Positions 54,376 through 63,451 of a DNA stretch of 64,000 nt are shown piece after piece (position 1 is the stretch's first letter; each line of letters opens with the position of its first letter). The stretch lies in contig NZ_FNOR01000004.1 in NCBI RefSeq assembly GCF_900107095.1, forward strand, positions 62,001-126,000, in the 5' to 3' direction. The translations under genes were made by a program, and so were the position numbers. This stretch comes from Collimonas sp. OK242. Lineage in GTDB: Bacteria; Pseudomonadota; Gammaproteobacteria; Burkholderiales; Burkholderiaceae_D. A model generated the notes under the pieces. That model was not told the origin of the DNA, did not search any database, and worked only from the letters and a program-made list of their open reading frames with translations.

Positions 54376-55746
54376 CTAGCGTCTTCCAGGCTGCGTGCTG
54401 GTGCTTTGACCAAAGCCGCCGGTGTTCGGACTGCCGGTACTTTGCTGGCCAAGCTGGCGCTGCCGCTGCAGTTTTGGCGCGTGCGGGAAGATGCCCAGCG
54501 ACACCCAGCGGTCCGCTTCTTCGCCATCCGCGCCGATATAGCTCTCATGTTTATACAGTTCCTGCAGGGTGATGATGTTGTCGCCCATGCCGGTGACTTC
54601 GGTAATCGAAACGATACGGCGGCGGCCATTGGAAAGCCGGCCAATCTGCACGATGAAATCGAGAGCGCCGGCAATCTGTCGCCTGAGGCTGCTTTCACTG
54701 CCCTGGAAGCCGGCAAAGCCGGCCAGCATTTCGATCCGGTACAAGCATTCGCGCGGGGTGTTGGCGTGAATCGTGCCCATCGATCCGTCGTGACCGGTAT
54801 TCATGGCCTGCAGCATCTCCAGTACCTCGGCGCCGCGCACTTCACCGACGATAATCCGGTCCGGACGCATCCGCAGGCTGTTGCGGATCAGGTCGCGGAT
54901 ACTGACTGCACCCGCACCTTCAAAGCCGCCCAAACGCGATTCCAGACGCACCACATGCGGGTGGTTGAGCGACAGTTCGGCGGTATCCTCCACGGTCACC
55001 ACGCGTTCAGCTTCCGGGATGAAAAACGCCAGGGCGTTCAGCAGAGATGTTTTGCCGGAACTGGTGCCGCCTGAGACCAGGATATTGCAGCGGGCTTTCA
55101 CGGCGTTATCCAACAGCGCATAGATTTCGTCATTCATGGTGCCGAGATTGAGCAGATCGGTAGGCTTCAACGGCTCCTTGCGGAACTTGCGAATCGACAC
55201 CATAGGTCCGTCCACCGACAACGGTTCAATCACCACGTTCAGCCGGCCGCCATCCGGCAAGCGCGCATCAACCATCGGATTCGATTCGTCCAGCCGGCGC
55301 CCGAGCGGAGCCAGGATGCGCCGGACGATACGCAGCAGATGGGCGTTATCGGTAAAGCGCAGCGTTTCGCGCTGCAATATGCCGTGGCGCGAAACGAACA
55401 CATCGTTATAGCCGTTGATCAGAATATCTTCGACGGTCACGTCAGCCAGCAGATCTTCCAGCGGTCCCAGACCAGCGAGCTCTTTGGTCAAGGCATCGGC
55501 AATCTGCCGCACCTCGGCTTCATTCAAGGGGATGCGCTGCAGGCGGACAAAACCGTCAACGTCCAGATTGACGAACTGCTGGATCGCGCTGCGCGACCAG
55601 CGGCCGAATTCTGCGCCCAGCTCTTCAATCCGCGTCAGCAGATGATCGTAGGCCGCCGTCTTGATATCCTGGAATTCCTGGGTATGCGAAAACGTTTGGT
55701 CATCATCAGCAAATTCAATCTGGTTACTCACGTTGGTATCTCCCAT
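54376..55746 (-). CDS. tadA: TadA/CpaF-family secretion ATPase
   Basis: A 456-residue VirB11/GspE-type ATPase that powers Flp pilus assembly. Walker A GGTSSGKT is at about residues 226-233, the Asp box around VTVEDTAELSL, Walker B RIIVGEVRG, and the His box in GSMGTIHANTPREC. The N-terminal CpaF domain starts at about residue 60. The C-terminal tail of about 30 residues is Gln/Ser/Gly-rich and not conserved. It is the first of the closely packed tadABCD block. Confidence 0.95.
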   Translation of the reverse strand: MGDTNVSNQIEFADDDQTFSHTQEFQDIKTAAYDHLLTRIEELGAEFGRWSRSAIQQFVNLDVDGFVRLQRIPLNEAEVRQIADALTKELAGLGPLEDLLADVTVEDILINGYNDVFVSRHGILQRETLRFTDNAHLLRIVRRILAPLGRRLDESNPMVDARLPDGGRLNVVIEPLSVDGPMVSIRKFRKEPLKPTDLLNLGTMNDEIYALLDNAVKARCNILVSGGTSSGKTSLLNALAFFIPEAERVVTVEDTAELSLNHPHVVRLESRLGGFEGAGAVSIRDLIRNSLRMRPDRIIVGEVRGAEVLEMLQAMNTGHDGSMGTIHANTPRECLYRIEMLAGFAGFQGSESSLRRQIAGALDFIVQIGRLSNGRRRIVSITEVTGMGDNIITLQELYKHESYIGADGEEADRWVSLGIFPHAPKLQRQRQLGQQSTGSPNTGGFGQSTSTQPGRR

Positions 55747-55848
55747 CTTTCATCTGGAGCCGCTTCTCGCCTGTTTATTTCCAATTATTGGAACAGATGC
55801 CGAGATCGCGGTGCGCATCACGCTTACGTTATGCCTGAATCGGCTGGC

Positions 55849-57153
55849 CTATTTTCGCAATAAAATTTTCGGTAGCCAGCGTCCCACTCCGAGCTTGTGC
55901 GATACCGTCTCGTCATGATTAAGTAAGCCATCGATCAAACCATCGACCGCCTTTACGTAGGAATCATGCGGAGCTACTTCGTGCAGCAGCTTGCCGCGAT
56001 TGGCGCTGGCAGTTAGTTTCAATGTGCGTTCCGGTAAGGCCGCAAGCAAGGGCAATTTGAAGCGCTCGGCAATCTGGCTGGCGGCCATGCCGAAACGATC
56101 GTCATAACGATTCACTACCAGGCGCCGCTTGCCGTCATCCGGATGGCGGCCGTTCAATTCTTGCAAGGTACCCGCCAGCGACACCAGCGCGCCCACGCTT
56201 TGATCGGTCACCAGCCACACCTGGTCGGCCGCTCCGGTCAGGTTGGCAATGAATTCATGGTTGGTGAAACCGCCAAGATCGGCGATCAGTACATCGAAAT
56301 ACAAGCGTAGGCGATCCAGCAAAGCCAGCGCATCGTGGTGCGAAACGGTGCGCATCTCACTCAGGCTGTGAGGCAGGGAAATCACGGTTACGCCGCCCGG
56401 GCTGCGCGGCAGCGCGGTGTGCACCAGCGTTTCGTCCAGGCGGCGCAGATTACGCACAGCTTCGGCAAAATCGAAATTGCCGTTGGCGCTCAGATATAAC
56501 TTGCCGTCTCCAGCGGGCAGGCCGAGATCGAGCAGGGCCACACGACTGTCGGCCGTATTTCGCTTGCCGTCGTGACTGGTATTGCGTTGCTGGATCAGGT
56601 CCGCCAGATGCGCCGCCAGCGTGCTGGTGCCGATGCCGGAACGCACGCCGAGCAAAGTCACCAGCTGGCCGCGTTTGACCGGCGCCGGATTTCGCGCCGC
56701 GGCCTTGGCCAGCACCCGCTGCACTACATCGCGCGCTTCATCTTCGGAGGCGCTGACATCGATAAAATCGCTGACACCAGCCCGCAATGCGGCAATCGTC
56801 CCTTCGGGAAAGGCCATGGAACCGACTGCCACCAAGGGTAGCTCCGGTAGGTTTTTACTCAATGCACGCGCCAATTCAATCGCATGCGCGGTGGTGCCGA
56901 GAGAGTCGACGGACAGGACCCCGGCATGGTCGCTAATTGACTCGACGCCGGAAAAATCAAGCAATACCAGCAAGGGATTGAGTTTGACTATGCGCGACAA
57001 TAATTCCGCCACGTCGGCCTTCTCCTGCAGCAAGGTGCCCCATTTTCCGAGTGCGGCGCCTAGCCACACGGCTTGCGTGCTGTTACGTGAGCAGAATACG
57101 AAACGGCTCAGCGCCGTCAGTTCATTCAAAGCCTTGTTGCGAGCGTTCATCAT
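55849..57153 (-). CDS. tadZ: TadZ/CpaE-like localisation protein
   Basis: A 434-residue protein with an N-terminal atypical receiver-like domain (about 10-140) and a C-terminal MinD/ParA-like ATPase domain. The P-loop reads GVRSGIGTSTLAAHL and lacks the usual GKT, as is common in TadZ proteins. FDVLIADLGGF corresponds to the switch region. TadZ marks the polar or septal site for pilus assembly. The start MMNARNK is chosen because the longer frame overlaps rcpA; an adjacent second Met is equally possible. Confidence 0.85.
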   Translation of the reverse strand: MMNARNKALNELTALSRFVFCSRNSTQAVWLGAALGKWGTLLQEKADVAELLSRIVKLNPLLVLLDFSGVESISDHAGVLSVDSLGTTAHAIELARALSKNLPELPLVAVGSMAFPEGTIAALRAGVSDFIDVSASEDEARDVVQRVLAKAAARNPAPVKRGQLVTLLGVRSGIGTSTLAAHLADLIQQRNTSHDGKRNTADSRVALLDLGLPAGDGKLYLSANGNFDFAEAVRNLRRLDETLVHTALPRSPGGVTVISLPHSLSEMRTVSHHDALALLDRLRLYFDVLIADLGGFTNHEFIANLTGAADQVWLVTDQSVGALVSLAGTLQELNGRHPDDGKRRLVVNRYDDRFGMAASQIAERFKLPLLAALPERTLKLTASANRGKLLHEVAPHDSYVKAVDGLIDGLLNHDETVSHKLGVGRWLPKILLRK

Positions 57154-57173
57154 ATGGCCCAAATAGTTATCGC

Positions 57174-58490
57174 TTATTTCGAAAATCCCGGCAACTCGTC
57201 CCGGCTGGCTCCTCCGAGCAGATAACTTCCCCATGCGGTGCCGGCAGTATTACGGCGCTCCTGTTCCTCGCCCGGCAGTGGCAGCGGTACATTCTTGGCG
57301 ATGGGCTGGACCACATGCGGTGTGACGATAATCACCAGTTCCTTGTCGTTCTGGGTATAGCTCAGGTTACGAAAAAAGCTGCCGATAATAGGCAAATCCC
57401 CAAGTAAGGGAATTTTATTAACACTGGATTTTGTGGAGCGCGAGACCAGTCCGCCAATAATGAAACTTTCTCCATCGCCCAGCTCAACCGTGGTATCTGC
57501 ACGCCGCGTGGTAATCGCCGGGATCGATGGGCTGCCGGGACCACCGATATTGATGGCGTTGGCATAATCGATATCACTGGCTTCAGGTGCAACTTTCAAG
57601 GCAATCCGGCCCTTGGCCAGAATGGTCGGCGACACGGTCAAGCCTATGCCGAAAGGCTTATAGACAATCGTCGTGGTGCCGAGACCTCCTGACTGAGGAA
57701 TGGGTAGTTCGCCCCCCGCCAGAAAACTTGCGCTTTGCCCCGAAAGCGCGGTCAAAGATGGTTCTGCCAATACGCGCGCCATGCCATTACCTTCAATCAG
57801 GCGCAAGTTGCTGCTCAAGCTGTAACTGCCCCGGCTAAACTTGGTCAGCAGACCGAATGCAGACGATACCGTCGATAATCCGCCGTTGGAAGCAAGATTG
57901 CTGCCCAGATTAAAACTGAAGTTGCCGCGATTCAGGCCGGCGGAGAAATCAAAACCGATTTCTTTCAATACCGTTTTGCTGAACTCGACAATCTTGACAT
58001 CAATCTGCACCACGTTGCCGCTATCTATGGTCGAGATATCGAGTACCTTCCCTTTACCTGCCGCGTCGGCGGCAGCGGCGCTACTTTTTGTATGATCCAG
58101 TAACGACGCCGCCTGGCCACTGATCACGCTCGCGGCGCCGCGAACTTTCACTTCAGCGCCTCCCTGCCCCGCCAGAGCAGCCTGCAAGTCACCCTGTACC
58201 GTCACTCTCCAGGTATTGGCCGGCATCCCTTTGGCCCATGCCGTCACGGTGGTGGTGCCGGCTTTTTTTCCAACCAGAATCACACTGCCGCTCTTGCCGC
58301 CGGAACCGCGTACCATCAGCACGTCCGCCACTTCCGGATCCGCTATGGCAATGCGTTCCAGCGTACCTGCAACCGGCAGGCTCTGCTGCTCGCGCATGCC
58401 AAGGGTGATATCCGCGCTAGCGGCGAAAGAAAATGTCGGAATTGCGCTTGTACTCAATAGCAATGGCAGAACTAGGTCGTGAATTTTCAT
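57174..58490 (-). CDS. rcpA: RcpA/CpaC-family outer-membrane secretin
   Basis: A 438-residue secretin. A signal peptide (1-24) is followed by the N-terminal pilus-biogenesis domain (LERIAIADPEVADVLMV) and a BON-like/N1 region. The secretin core contains VLAEPSLTALSGQSASFLAGG, FGIGLTVSPTIL, and VNKIPLLGDLPIIGSFFR. It forms the outer-membrane pore through which the Flp pilus exits. The position after cpaB and before tadZ is the usual order. Confidence 0.95.
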   Translation of the reverse strand: MKIHDLVLPLLLSTSAIPTFSFAASADITLGMREQQSLPVAGTLERIAIADPEVADVLMVRGSGGKSGSVILVGKKAGTTTVTAWAKGMPANTWRVTVQGDLQAALAGQGGAEVKVRGAASVISGQAASLLDHTKSSAAAADAAGKGKVLDISTIDSGNVVQIDVKIVEFSKTVLKEIGFDFSAGLNRGNFSFNLGSNLASNGGLSTVSSAFGLLTKFSRGSYSLSSNLRLIEGNGMARVLAEPSLTALSGQSASFLAGGELPIPQSGGLGTTTIVYKPFGIGLTVSPTILAKGRIALKVAPEASDIDYANAINIGGPGSPSIPAITTRRADTTVELGDGESFIIGGLVSRSTKSSVNKIPLLGDLPIIGSFFRNLSYTQNDKELVIIVTPHVVQPIAKNVPLPLPGEEQERRNTAGTAWGSYLLGGASRDELPGFSK

Positions 58491-58546
58491 GAGTTGCGGT
58501 CAATCCTGTTATTGATATAGGCCTGCCATTGAAAAACATCTTCGCC

Positions 58547-59563
58547 TCAAAAGGCCACTGACTCCCGTTGCGTACCGCGGATCACCTCAACTGTTCCGGA
58601 GTTATTGGCGCCGCGGATCTGCGCCGCACCCGTTTGCACAGCGACGCTATTGGCATAAGGCTTGCGGCTGGATGCGGATTTGGAGTCACCAGCCAATCCG
58701 CTCATCTCCATGCCGGCAAACGCTTGGTTATCAGGCTGTTTCATGGCTTGTTGTTGATCCCGGGTCAGGTCCTTTTTCCCTGTCAGTACGGCCGTCGGCA
58801 CCGGGAACAATGCTGGATCAGGCGTCGTTGCATCGCCAGGATTGCGCAATGCCAGCATCAACTTGCCGTTCTGGGTCGCCAGCAGCAGTCGATTGACATC
58901 TGCAACCGGCGTCGCCAGCACTGCAGTACGAGCGACTTGCTGGGCTTGCTGCGGCGATTGCGCTTGTTGGCTGGATTGCGCCGTCTGTTGCTTCGGTATC
59001 GCTCCTGCGCTGCCGCTACCGGTTGCGGTGCCGATCACTGCCGCACCATAAGACAGAACTTGCAGGCGCGACATGAGCAAACGCGACTGCGATTTTTCGC
59101 TCTCCTGGCCTTGCTTGAGAGTGAAAAACACATCCACGTAATCGCCCGCCTGGACATGATTGCCGGCGCCCACAATTTCATCGACAGGAATCGCCACCGC
59201 GCGTTCGCCGTCCGCCAATTTCACGGCCAGGCCGCTAGCCAGGCCGCTTTCTGTAATCGGAGTACCGGCGCCGATGTCAATCAAGGGAGTTTTGCCAACT
59301 ACCGAACTGGCCTGGCTATACGCGCCGGCGGGATTGATCGGCAAGGTCACCAGGCTGATGTCGTCGGTGGCAATCGCCTTGCCCGCCACCAGCGCGCGCG
59401 CCGCCACTACAACCTCATATTGTTTGGAAGTGCTGGCGATTACCGCCGCCGGTACCGCTGCAATCGGCGGTGGCGGGCGACTGCCCAGCCACCAGGCGAC
59501 AAATGCCAAGCCGAGCGCCGCTGCTACCAGTATCGCTGCCACAATTTTTGTCAGGTTATTCAT
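58547..59563 (-). CDS. cpaB: CpaB/RcpC-family pilus assembly protein
   Basis: A 338-residue periplasmic protein with an N-terminal membrane anchor (about 5-25) and a SAF domain (YEVVVAARALVAGKAIATDD). The RcpC domain follows (GERAVAIPVDEIVGAGNHVQ, AGDYVDVFFTL). A Gln-rich stretch (about residues 210-235) interrupts the C-terminal half. It helps stabilise or assemble the RcpA secretin. The start MNNLTKIVAA is 19 codons inside the longest frame and gives a normal anchor. Confidence 0.9.
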   Translation of the reverse strand: MNNLTKIVAAILVAAALGLAFVAWWLGSRPPPPIAAVPAAVIASTSKQYEVVVAARALVAGKAIATDDISLVTLPINPAGAYSQASSVVGKTPLIDIGAGTPITESGLASGLAVKLADGERAVAIPVDEIVGAGNHVQAGDYVDVFFTLKQGQESEKSQSRLLMSRLQVLSYGAAVIGTATGSGSAGAIPKQQTAQSSQQAQSPQQAQQVARTAVLATPVADVNRLLLATQNGKLMLALRNPGDATTPDPALFPVPTAVLTGKKDLTRDQQQAMKQPDNQAFAGMEMSGLAGDSKSASSRKPYANSVAVQTGAAQIRGANNSGTVEVIRGTQRESVAF

Positions 59564-59725
59564 AGCGTGTGCCCGATACCTATCCGAACGAAAGGATTGT
59601 TCAAAGTGATTTCCATGCAAAATTCAAATCTGCAAAGACGCTAAGTCATCGGCTCACCGATTCGAGAGCGATAAAAAAATGTCTCCAACAGATAAATAAT
59701 TTCCCGTCGAATGCCAAGACAATAT

Positions 59726-60187
59726 TCAATCAATCTGCACAGTGGCCGCGCTTCCCAGTGTGGCGGGTAGCGCAGCACTCATTCCCGGCAATGGCGGCAC
59801 CAGTGGGTAAGTGCTATATGGATAAGTGACTTTGACCGTGATGCATCGTGCGCTGCTGAGGGCTGCGCATGGAGCAGGTGTAGGCGGTTGGCACTGGTCG
59901 GCATGCACTAGCCAGCTGACAAGCGGGGTGACGGTAGCACAGGCCGCCGTGCCGCGATCGACATCAACGAGGGTGTATCGCAGCGCGGCACGCGCGCCCT
60001 CTTCGGCCGCCAGTGTCAGCGACTGCTGGGCCATGAAAATCATGGCGTAGTTAATTATTCCGTACAGCATCAGGAAAAATACAGGAAAGATCAATGCAAA
60101 TTCTATCGCTGCAACACCGCGCTGAACTATGGCCCTGGCTCTCGCTCCCATGCCGGGATGAGCAGCATATTTATATTTGTTATACAT
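59726..60187 (-). CDS. tadE: TadE-like pseudopilin
   Basis: A 153-residue protein with a TadE-type N-terminus: a short basic leader (PGMGARARAIVQR) then GVAAIEFALIFPVFFLMLYG, the hydrophobic helix with the conserved Glu. The C-terminal part has several Cys residues (CATVTPL, ADQCQPP, PCAAL, ARCITV) that may form disulfides. It is processed by the prepilin peptidase and supports pilus biogenesis. A gap of about 160 nt separates it from cpaB. Confidence 0.87.
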   Translation of the reverse strand: MYNKYKYAAHPGMGARARAIVQRGVAAIEFALIFPVFFLMLYGIINYAMIFMAQQSLTLAAEEGARAALRYTLVDVDRGTAACATVTPLVSWLVHADQCQPPTPAPCAALSSARCITVKVTYPYSTYPLVPPLPGMSAALPATLGSAATVQID

Positions 60188-60266
60188 CCCTGCTCCCGAT
60201 CTCTACCGCCGATACGATCAATGCATGACCGACACGTGTTACGCCGACATACATGATGAAAACAAG

Positions 60267-60815
60267 TCAATTAAATCCTGACACTACCCCGGCACTGTGC
60301 ATTCCCATCCAGGCTCCAGCCAAAGCCATGTACGCTGCATAAGGAATTCCTACACGGTTACCGCGCTTCTCCAGCATCCGCTGATACATAGGCCGGTGCA
60401 TCACCCACATCATGGCCAGTTGCAAACGCGCCCCTATCCCCGACCGGGAGACGTAAAGCAATATGACGTGAACGACGGCGATCAGCGACGCTATCAAGAA
60501 CACTGGCAATAGCATGCCGGGCCCAAGTAATAAGCCAAGGACCGCAAAAAACTTGACGTCGCCTGCTGCCATCGCTCGCAGCGCATACAACGGCAAGAAA
60601 AATGCCAGCCCAATGGCGAAACCGGAGAAAGCGCTCAAGCAGCCTATCTCATTTAGTCCTTTGCCGAACAACAGGAAACATGTCAGTTGCGAAGCTGCGG
60701 CAATCAACAAAATGCTGTTCGGCACGCGGCGAAACATGCAGTCGTACAAAAATATCGCGCTGCAGAAGACTAGAAAAAGTATCGACGGAAAAGGATTTGT
60801 ATCCAGCATTTTCAT
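60267..60815 (-). CDS. tadV: TadV/CpaA-family prepilin peptidase (A24)
   Basis: A 182-residue membrane aspartyl peptidase. The catalytic Asp pair lies in LYDCMFRRVPN near residue 25 and in MAAGDVKFFAVLG near residue 85. It has about five membrane segments. It cleaves the leader of Flp and TadE-type prepilins. The start could be the ATG at 60815 or the next Met at 60809, which has a slightly better GGA spacing. Confidence 0.9.
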   Translation of the reverse strand: MKMLDTNPFPSILFLVFCSAIFLYDCMFRRVPNSILLIAAASQLTCFLLFGKGLNEIGCLSAFSGFAIGLAFFLPLYALRAMAAGDVKFFAVLGLLLGPGMLLPVFLIASLIAVVHVILLYVSRSGIGARLQLAMMWVMHRPMYQRMLEKRGNRVGIPYAAYMALAGAWMGMHSAGVVSGFN

Positions 60816-60899
60816 TCCATCTAGCTAGAACTCATAAATAGGTGGGATGTGCATGCCACACAGTTAATGGTCGGTCACTAGCTGGAACGCCTTTTCCTG

Positions 60900-61097
60900 T
60901 CATTTCGCAGCTGCGGTTGCTGCATTTGCTGCATTTGTTAATATGCTGCCGAGGGAGCCGAATATAGAGCCCAGCTGGGTTCCCATGGTCGTAGCCCCGG
61001 CAATGATCGCCACGGCAATCAGACCGGCAATCAACCCATACTCGATAGCAGTAACGCCATCTTCATCCCGAAGAAATTTCATTAATTTGGCATTCAT
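60900..61097 (-). CDS. flp: Flp-type pilin
   Basis: A 65-residue Flp/Fap pilin precursor. The leader MNAKLMKFLRDEDG ends at a Gly before VTAIEYGLIAGLIAVAI, with the conserved Glu and Tyr of the Flp motif. A Gly/Ala-rich tail follows. It is the major fibre subunit and the first gene of the cluster. AGGGGG precedes the ATG. A longer frame with eight more residues is less likely. Confidence 0.95.
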   Translation of the reverse strand: MNAKLMKFLRDEDGVTAIEYGLIAGLIAVAIIAGATTMGTQLGSIFGSLGSILTNAANAATAAAK

Positions 61098-61571
61098 TGT
61101 GATCCCCCTGAAAAAGCACATACCTCGTAAATGCAGCTACCCTGGGTGTTGTAATCCACGGCAAAACGACTCCACATTCAACCGCGAATAACGCCTTCTG
61201 ATCTCGAACTACGCGGTATCAGCATAGCCCTGAATAAACATTACCTCAAGATAAATTTTCCTTTTTAGAAACACAAAAATAGAGAAATTATTCTAATTGC
61301 TGTCATAGGAGAAATGCGAATTACGCTGAAATTATTTTTCACATTATGAAATAAAAAGTTATGCAAAGGCAATTATTACTTGGCTACAGGCAATACTAAA
61401 ATTCAACTGCCACATAGAATTTTCATGGCTTTTTTTCATTATAAAAATAGCGCCATTTTGACGATTCGACCCATGGTTGAGCGCATAGGTAAATACGCAG
61501 CAATGGCTATCTTCCGGCATATATTTACGTCAGATCGCATCGAACCCTAAGCGCCCCACATGACGCGAAAT
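61098..61571. other. AT-rich upstream region of the tad cluster
   Basis: About 474 nt without a gene, between flp and the TpsB gene on the same strand. It is clearly more AT-rich than its surroundings. It should hold the pilus promoter. I looked for a sigma-54 -24/-12 pair and found none convincing. No terminator for the upstream TpsB gene is obvious. Confidence 0.5.
61221..61249 (-). promoter_or_regulatory. Candidate sigma-70-type promoter of flp
   Basis: On the minus strand, TTGAGG (61244-61249) and TATGCT (61221-61226) with a 17-nt spacer, about 125 nt upstream of the flp start. Confidence 0.35.
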
Positions 61572-63290
61572 TCAATCCAGCTGATATGAGTAGGATGCAT
61601 TCACGCGCGGCGATCTCGAACTGGAATTGACCGGGACGTCTGCCACCGGTTTTGCCAGCGACAGGTCAAGCGTGTAGTAACGCTCATCCGAAAAGCGTAC
61701 CCCCAGCGCGACAGAACCCAGGGTGTCGTGGGTCAATGGGCCGGAATTCGAATACACGCGAGAATGATCCACCAGGAAATAAGGCTGCACCCTCTTCAGA
61801 TAGGTGTAACTCATCGGGAACAGATGATTGATTTCGGCCGAAATGCCCCAGCCTTTGTCGCCGGCCAATTCACCAACCGGATAGGCGAGACCGAACAGTT
61901 TGCCGCCGAAACCGATCTGTTCCGAAGTCGGCAAAATATTGCTGCTGTATTGCATGCTGGTAGCCACCGCGACGCCGAAGCCGCCCGGCAGCTGATTCGA
62001 TTGCGCCGCTTGCACGGTGACTCTGGTAAAGCCCAGGTCGACATTGCTCTTCTCGCTTTTGCTGCCCAGCCCGTTCACAGCTTTATATACGCCGACACTC
62101 AGCTGACGCGTCTGTTGCAGTTTGTCCGGCCCTGTTTTGACGTCGACCCATGCGGCTTCGGCGCTCAATACCCGCACTTGGGAACTAAGCTCGAGCGTCA
62201 TTGGCGTAGCCGGCACCGAACGCGTGAACTCCTGGCCATTTTCGGCGCTATACGCGCCGCCGGTAACGGTCACGCTATGGGTGTTATCGAGGATCACCGG
62301 ATAACTGAGGGAGCCGCCGGCACGTATGGTTTTGGTTTGATAGCGCGCTTGGTATTGCACGCCTTCCAAAGCCGAATTTTCCGGCTGGGCGCGATAGTCG
62401 GACCAGTTCAATTTGGCCAACAGGCCGTCATTGCCGATTGGCTGGACATAATTGATCGCATAATATTTCTCGTCCTGCGGTCCGCTGGGCTGCAGCGTAC
62501 TGACGGTCACCTGCTCACCCAGCGGTGTCAAGCCATTGGCGCTGGCGGTCAACAAGCCGCGTATTCCGGGTTGCCGGTAATCCGCGCCGACCCCGACCGT
62601 GACCGGTCGTCGCTTCACCGTCAACACCATATCGGCGGCGCCGTCGGTGGTGGTCGGCGGCGCTACGTTGGCGACAATCTTTACCCCTGGCTGCAGGCTA
62701 AGAATGCCGGCCACCCGTTCAAAAGTGGCGCGGCGTAACGGCCGATCTTGTCGCAATTGTTCAGCAATCTGCTTCAGTCGCTCTTCGTTGCCGCCGGGAT
62801 TGCCTTCGATCTTGACGTTCTGGACATAGCCCTCGACTATCGTGACTGCCACCACGTTATTCTCGAAACTCTGGGCCGGGACGAAAGCAAAAGAGAGTGG
62901 ATAGCCCTGGTCTTGATACATCTGCGTGACCTTGTTGGCGGCGGTCAGCAATTCGGCGACTGTCGTATCGCGATTAGCCAACGGCGTAAACACTGCGGCC
63001 ACCTGATCGAACGGCAGGGTTTTCACGCCGGCAATCTGGAAACGCGACGGCGTCAGATGACTTGCCAGCAATTTTTGCAGCGCGGGATCAACCGCCTGGG
63101 TCTGGATATTGATAGTCACCGGCGCGCTAGGCGGCGCCTCGGCTTTGGGTAAGGTGTCGGCCGGATTGCCTTGCAGCGGACTGCGCCCATCCGCATGTGC
63201 CGGCAAAGAATACGACGCCATCAGCCAGTGGGCGCCACCGACCATGATCACCGCAGCACGGCGGTAACATCTCGATTTGAATAGTTGCAT
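61572..63290 (-). CDS. TpsB/FhaC-type outer-membrane transporter (ShlB/HecB family)
   Basis: A 572-residue two-partner secretion transporter. A signal peptide (about 1-35) is followed by POTRA domains (NNVVAVTIVEGYVQNVKIEG, then TFERVAGILSLQPGVKI) and a C-terminal 16-strand barrel ending in aromatic VNASYSYQLD. It secretes and sometimes activates a large TpsA exoprotein. No TpsA-like gene (with a haemagglutination-activity domain) is visible in the window. The ATG at 63290 is preferred over a TTG 33 nt upstream. Confidence 0.9.
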   Translation of the reverse strand: MQLFKSRCYRRAAVIMVGGAHWLMASYSLPAHADGRSPLQGNPADTLPKAEAPPSAPVTINIQTQAVDPALQKLLASHLTPSRFQIAGVKTLPFDQVAAVFTPLANRDTTVAELLTAANKVTQMYQDQGYPLSFAFVPAQSFENNVVAVTIVEGYVQNVKIEGNPGGNEERLKQIAEQLRQDRPLRRATFERVAGILSLQPGVKIVANVAPPTTTDGAADMVLTVKRRPVTVGVGADYRQPGIRGLLTASANGLTPLGEQVTVSTLQPSGPQDEKYYAINYVQPIGNDGLLAKLNWSDYRAQPENSALEGVQYQARYQTKTIRAGGSLSYPVILDNTHSVTVTGGAYSAENGQEFTRSVPATPMTLELSSQVRVLSAEAAWVDVKTGPDKLQQTRQLSVGVYKAVNGLGSKSEKSNVDLGFTRVTVQAAQSNQLPGGFGVAVATSMQYSSNILPTSEQIGFGGKLFGLAYPVGELAGDKGWGISAEINHLFPMSYTYLKRVQPYFLVDHSRVYSNSGPLTHDTLGSVALGVRFSDERYYTLDLSLAKPVADVPVNSSSRSPRVNASYSYQLD

Positions 63291-63401
63291 GCTGCTGCGG
63301 CTCTCGTTCGTTATAGACGGCAAAACCTGCCTGATAATCGGGATGTCAAGTCACTATTAAATTACGGCAATAATTCATGTGGTGCAACAATTTCGTTCAA
63401 A

Positions 63402-63434
63402 CAAAAAGGCCTTGGTGGAAACCAAGACCTTTTA
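63402..63434 (-). terminator. Intrinsic terminator of the repeat-protein gene
   Basis: On the minus strand, AAAGGTCTTGGT / ACCAAGGCCTTTTT with a 4-nt loop. It separates the repeat-protein gene from the TpsB gene. Confidence 0.88.
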
Positions 63435-63451
63435 CAAACCACTGCTACTGC

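Noticed and set aside
61098-61571. Sigma-54 promoter for flp
   Set aside because: I scanned the minus strand for a TGGCAC-N5-TTGCA pair and found no match with correct spacing.
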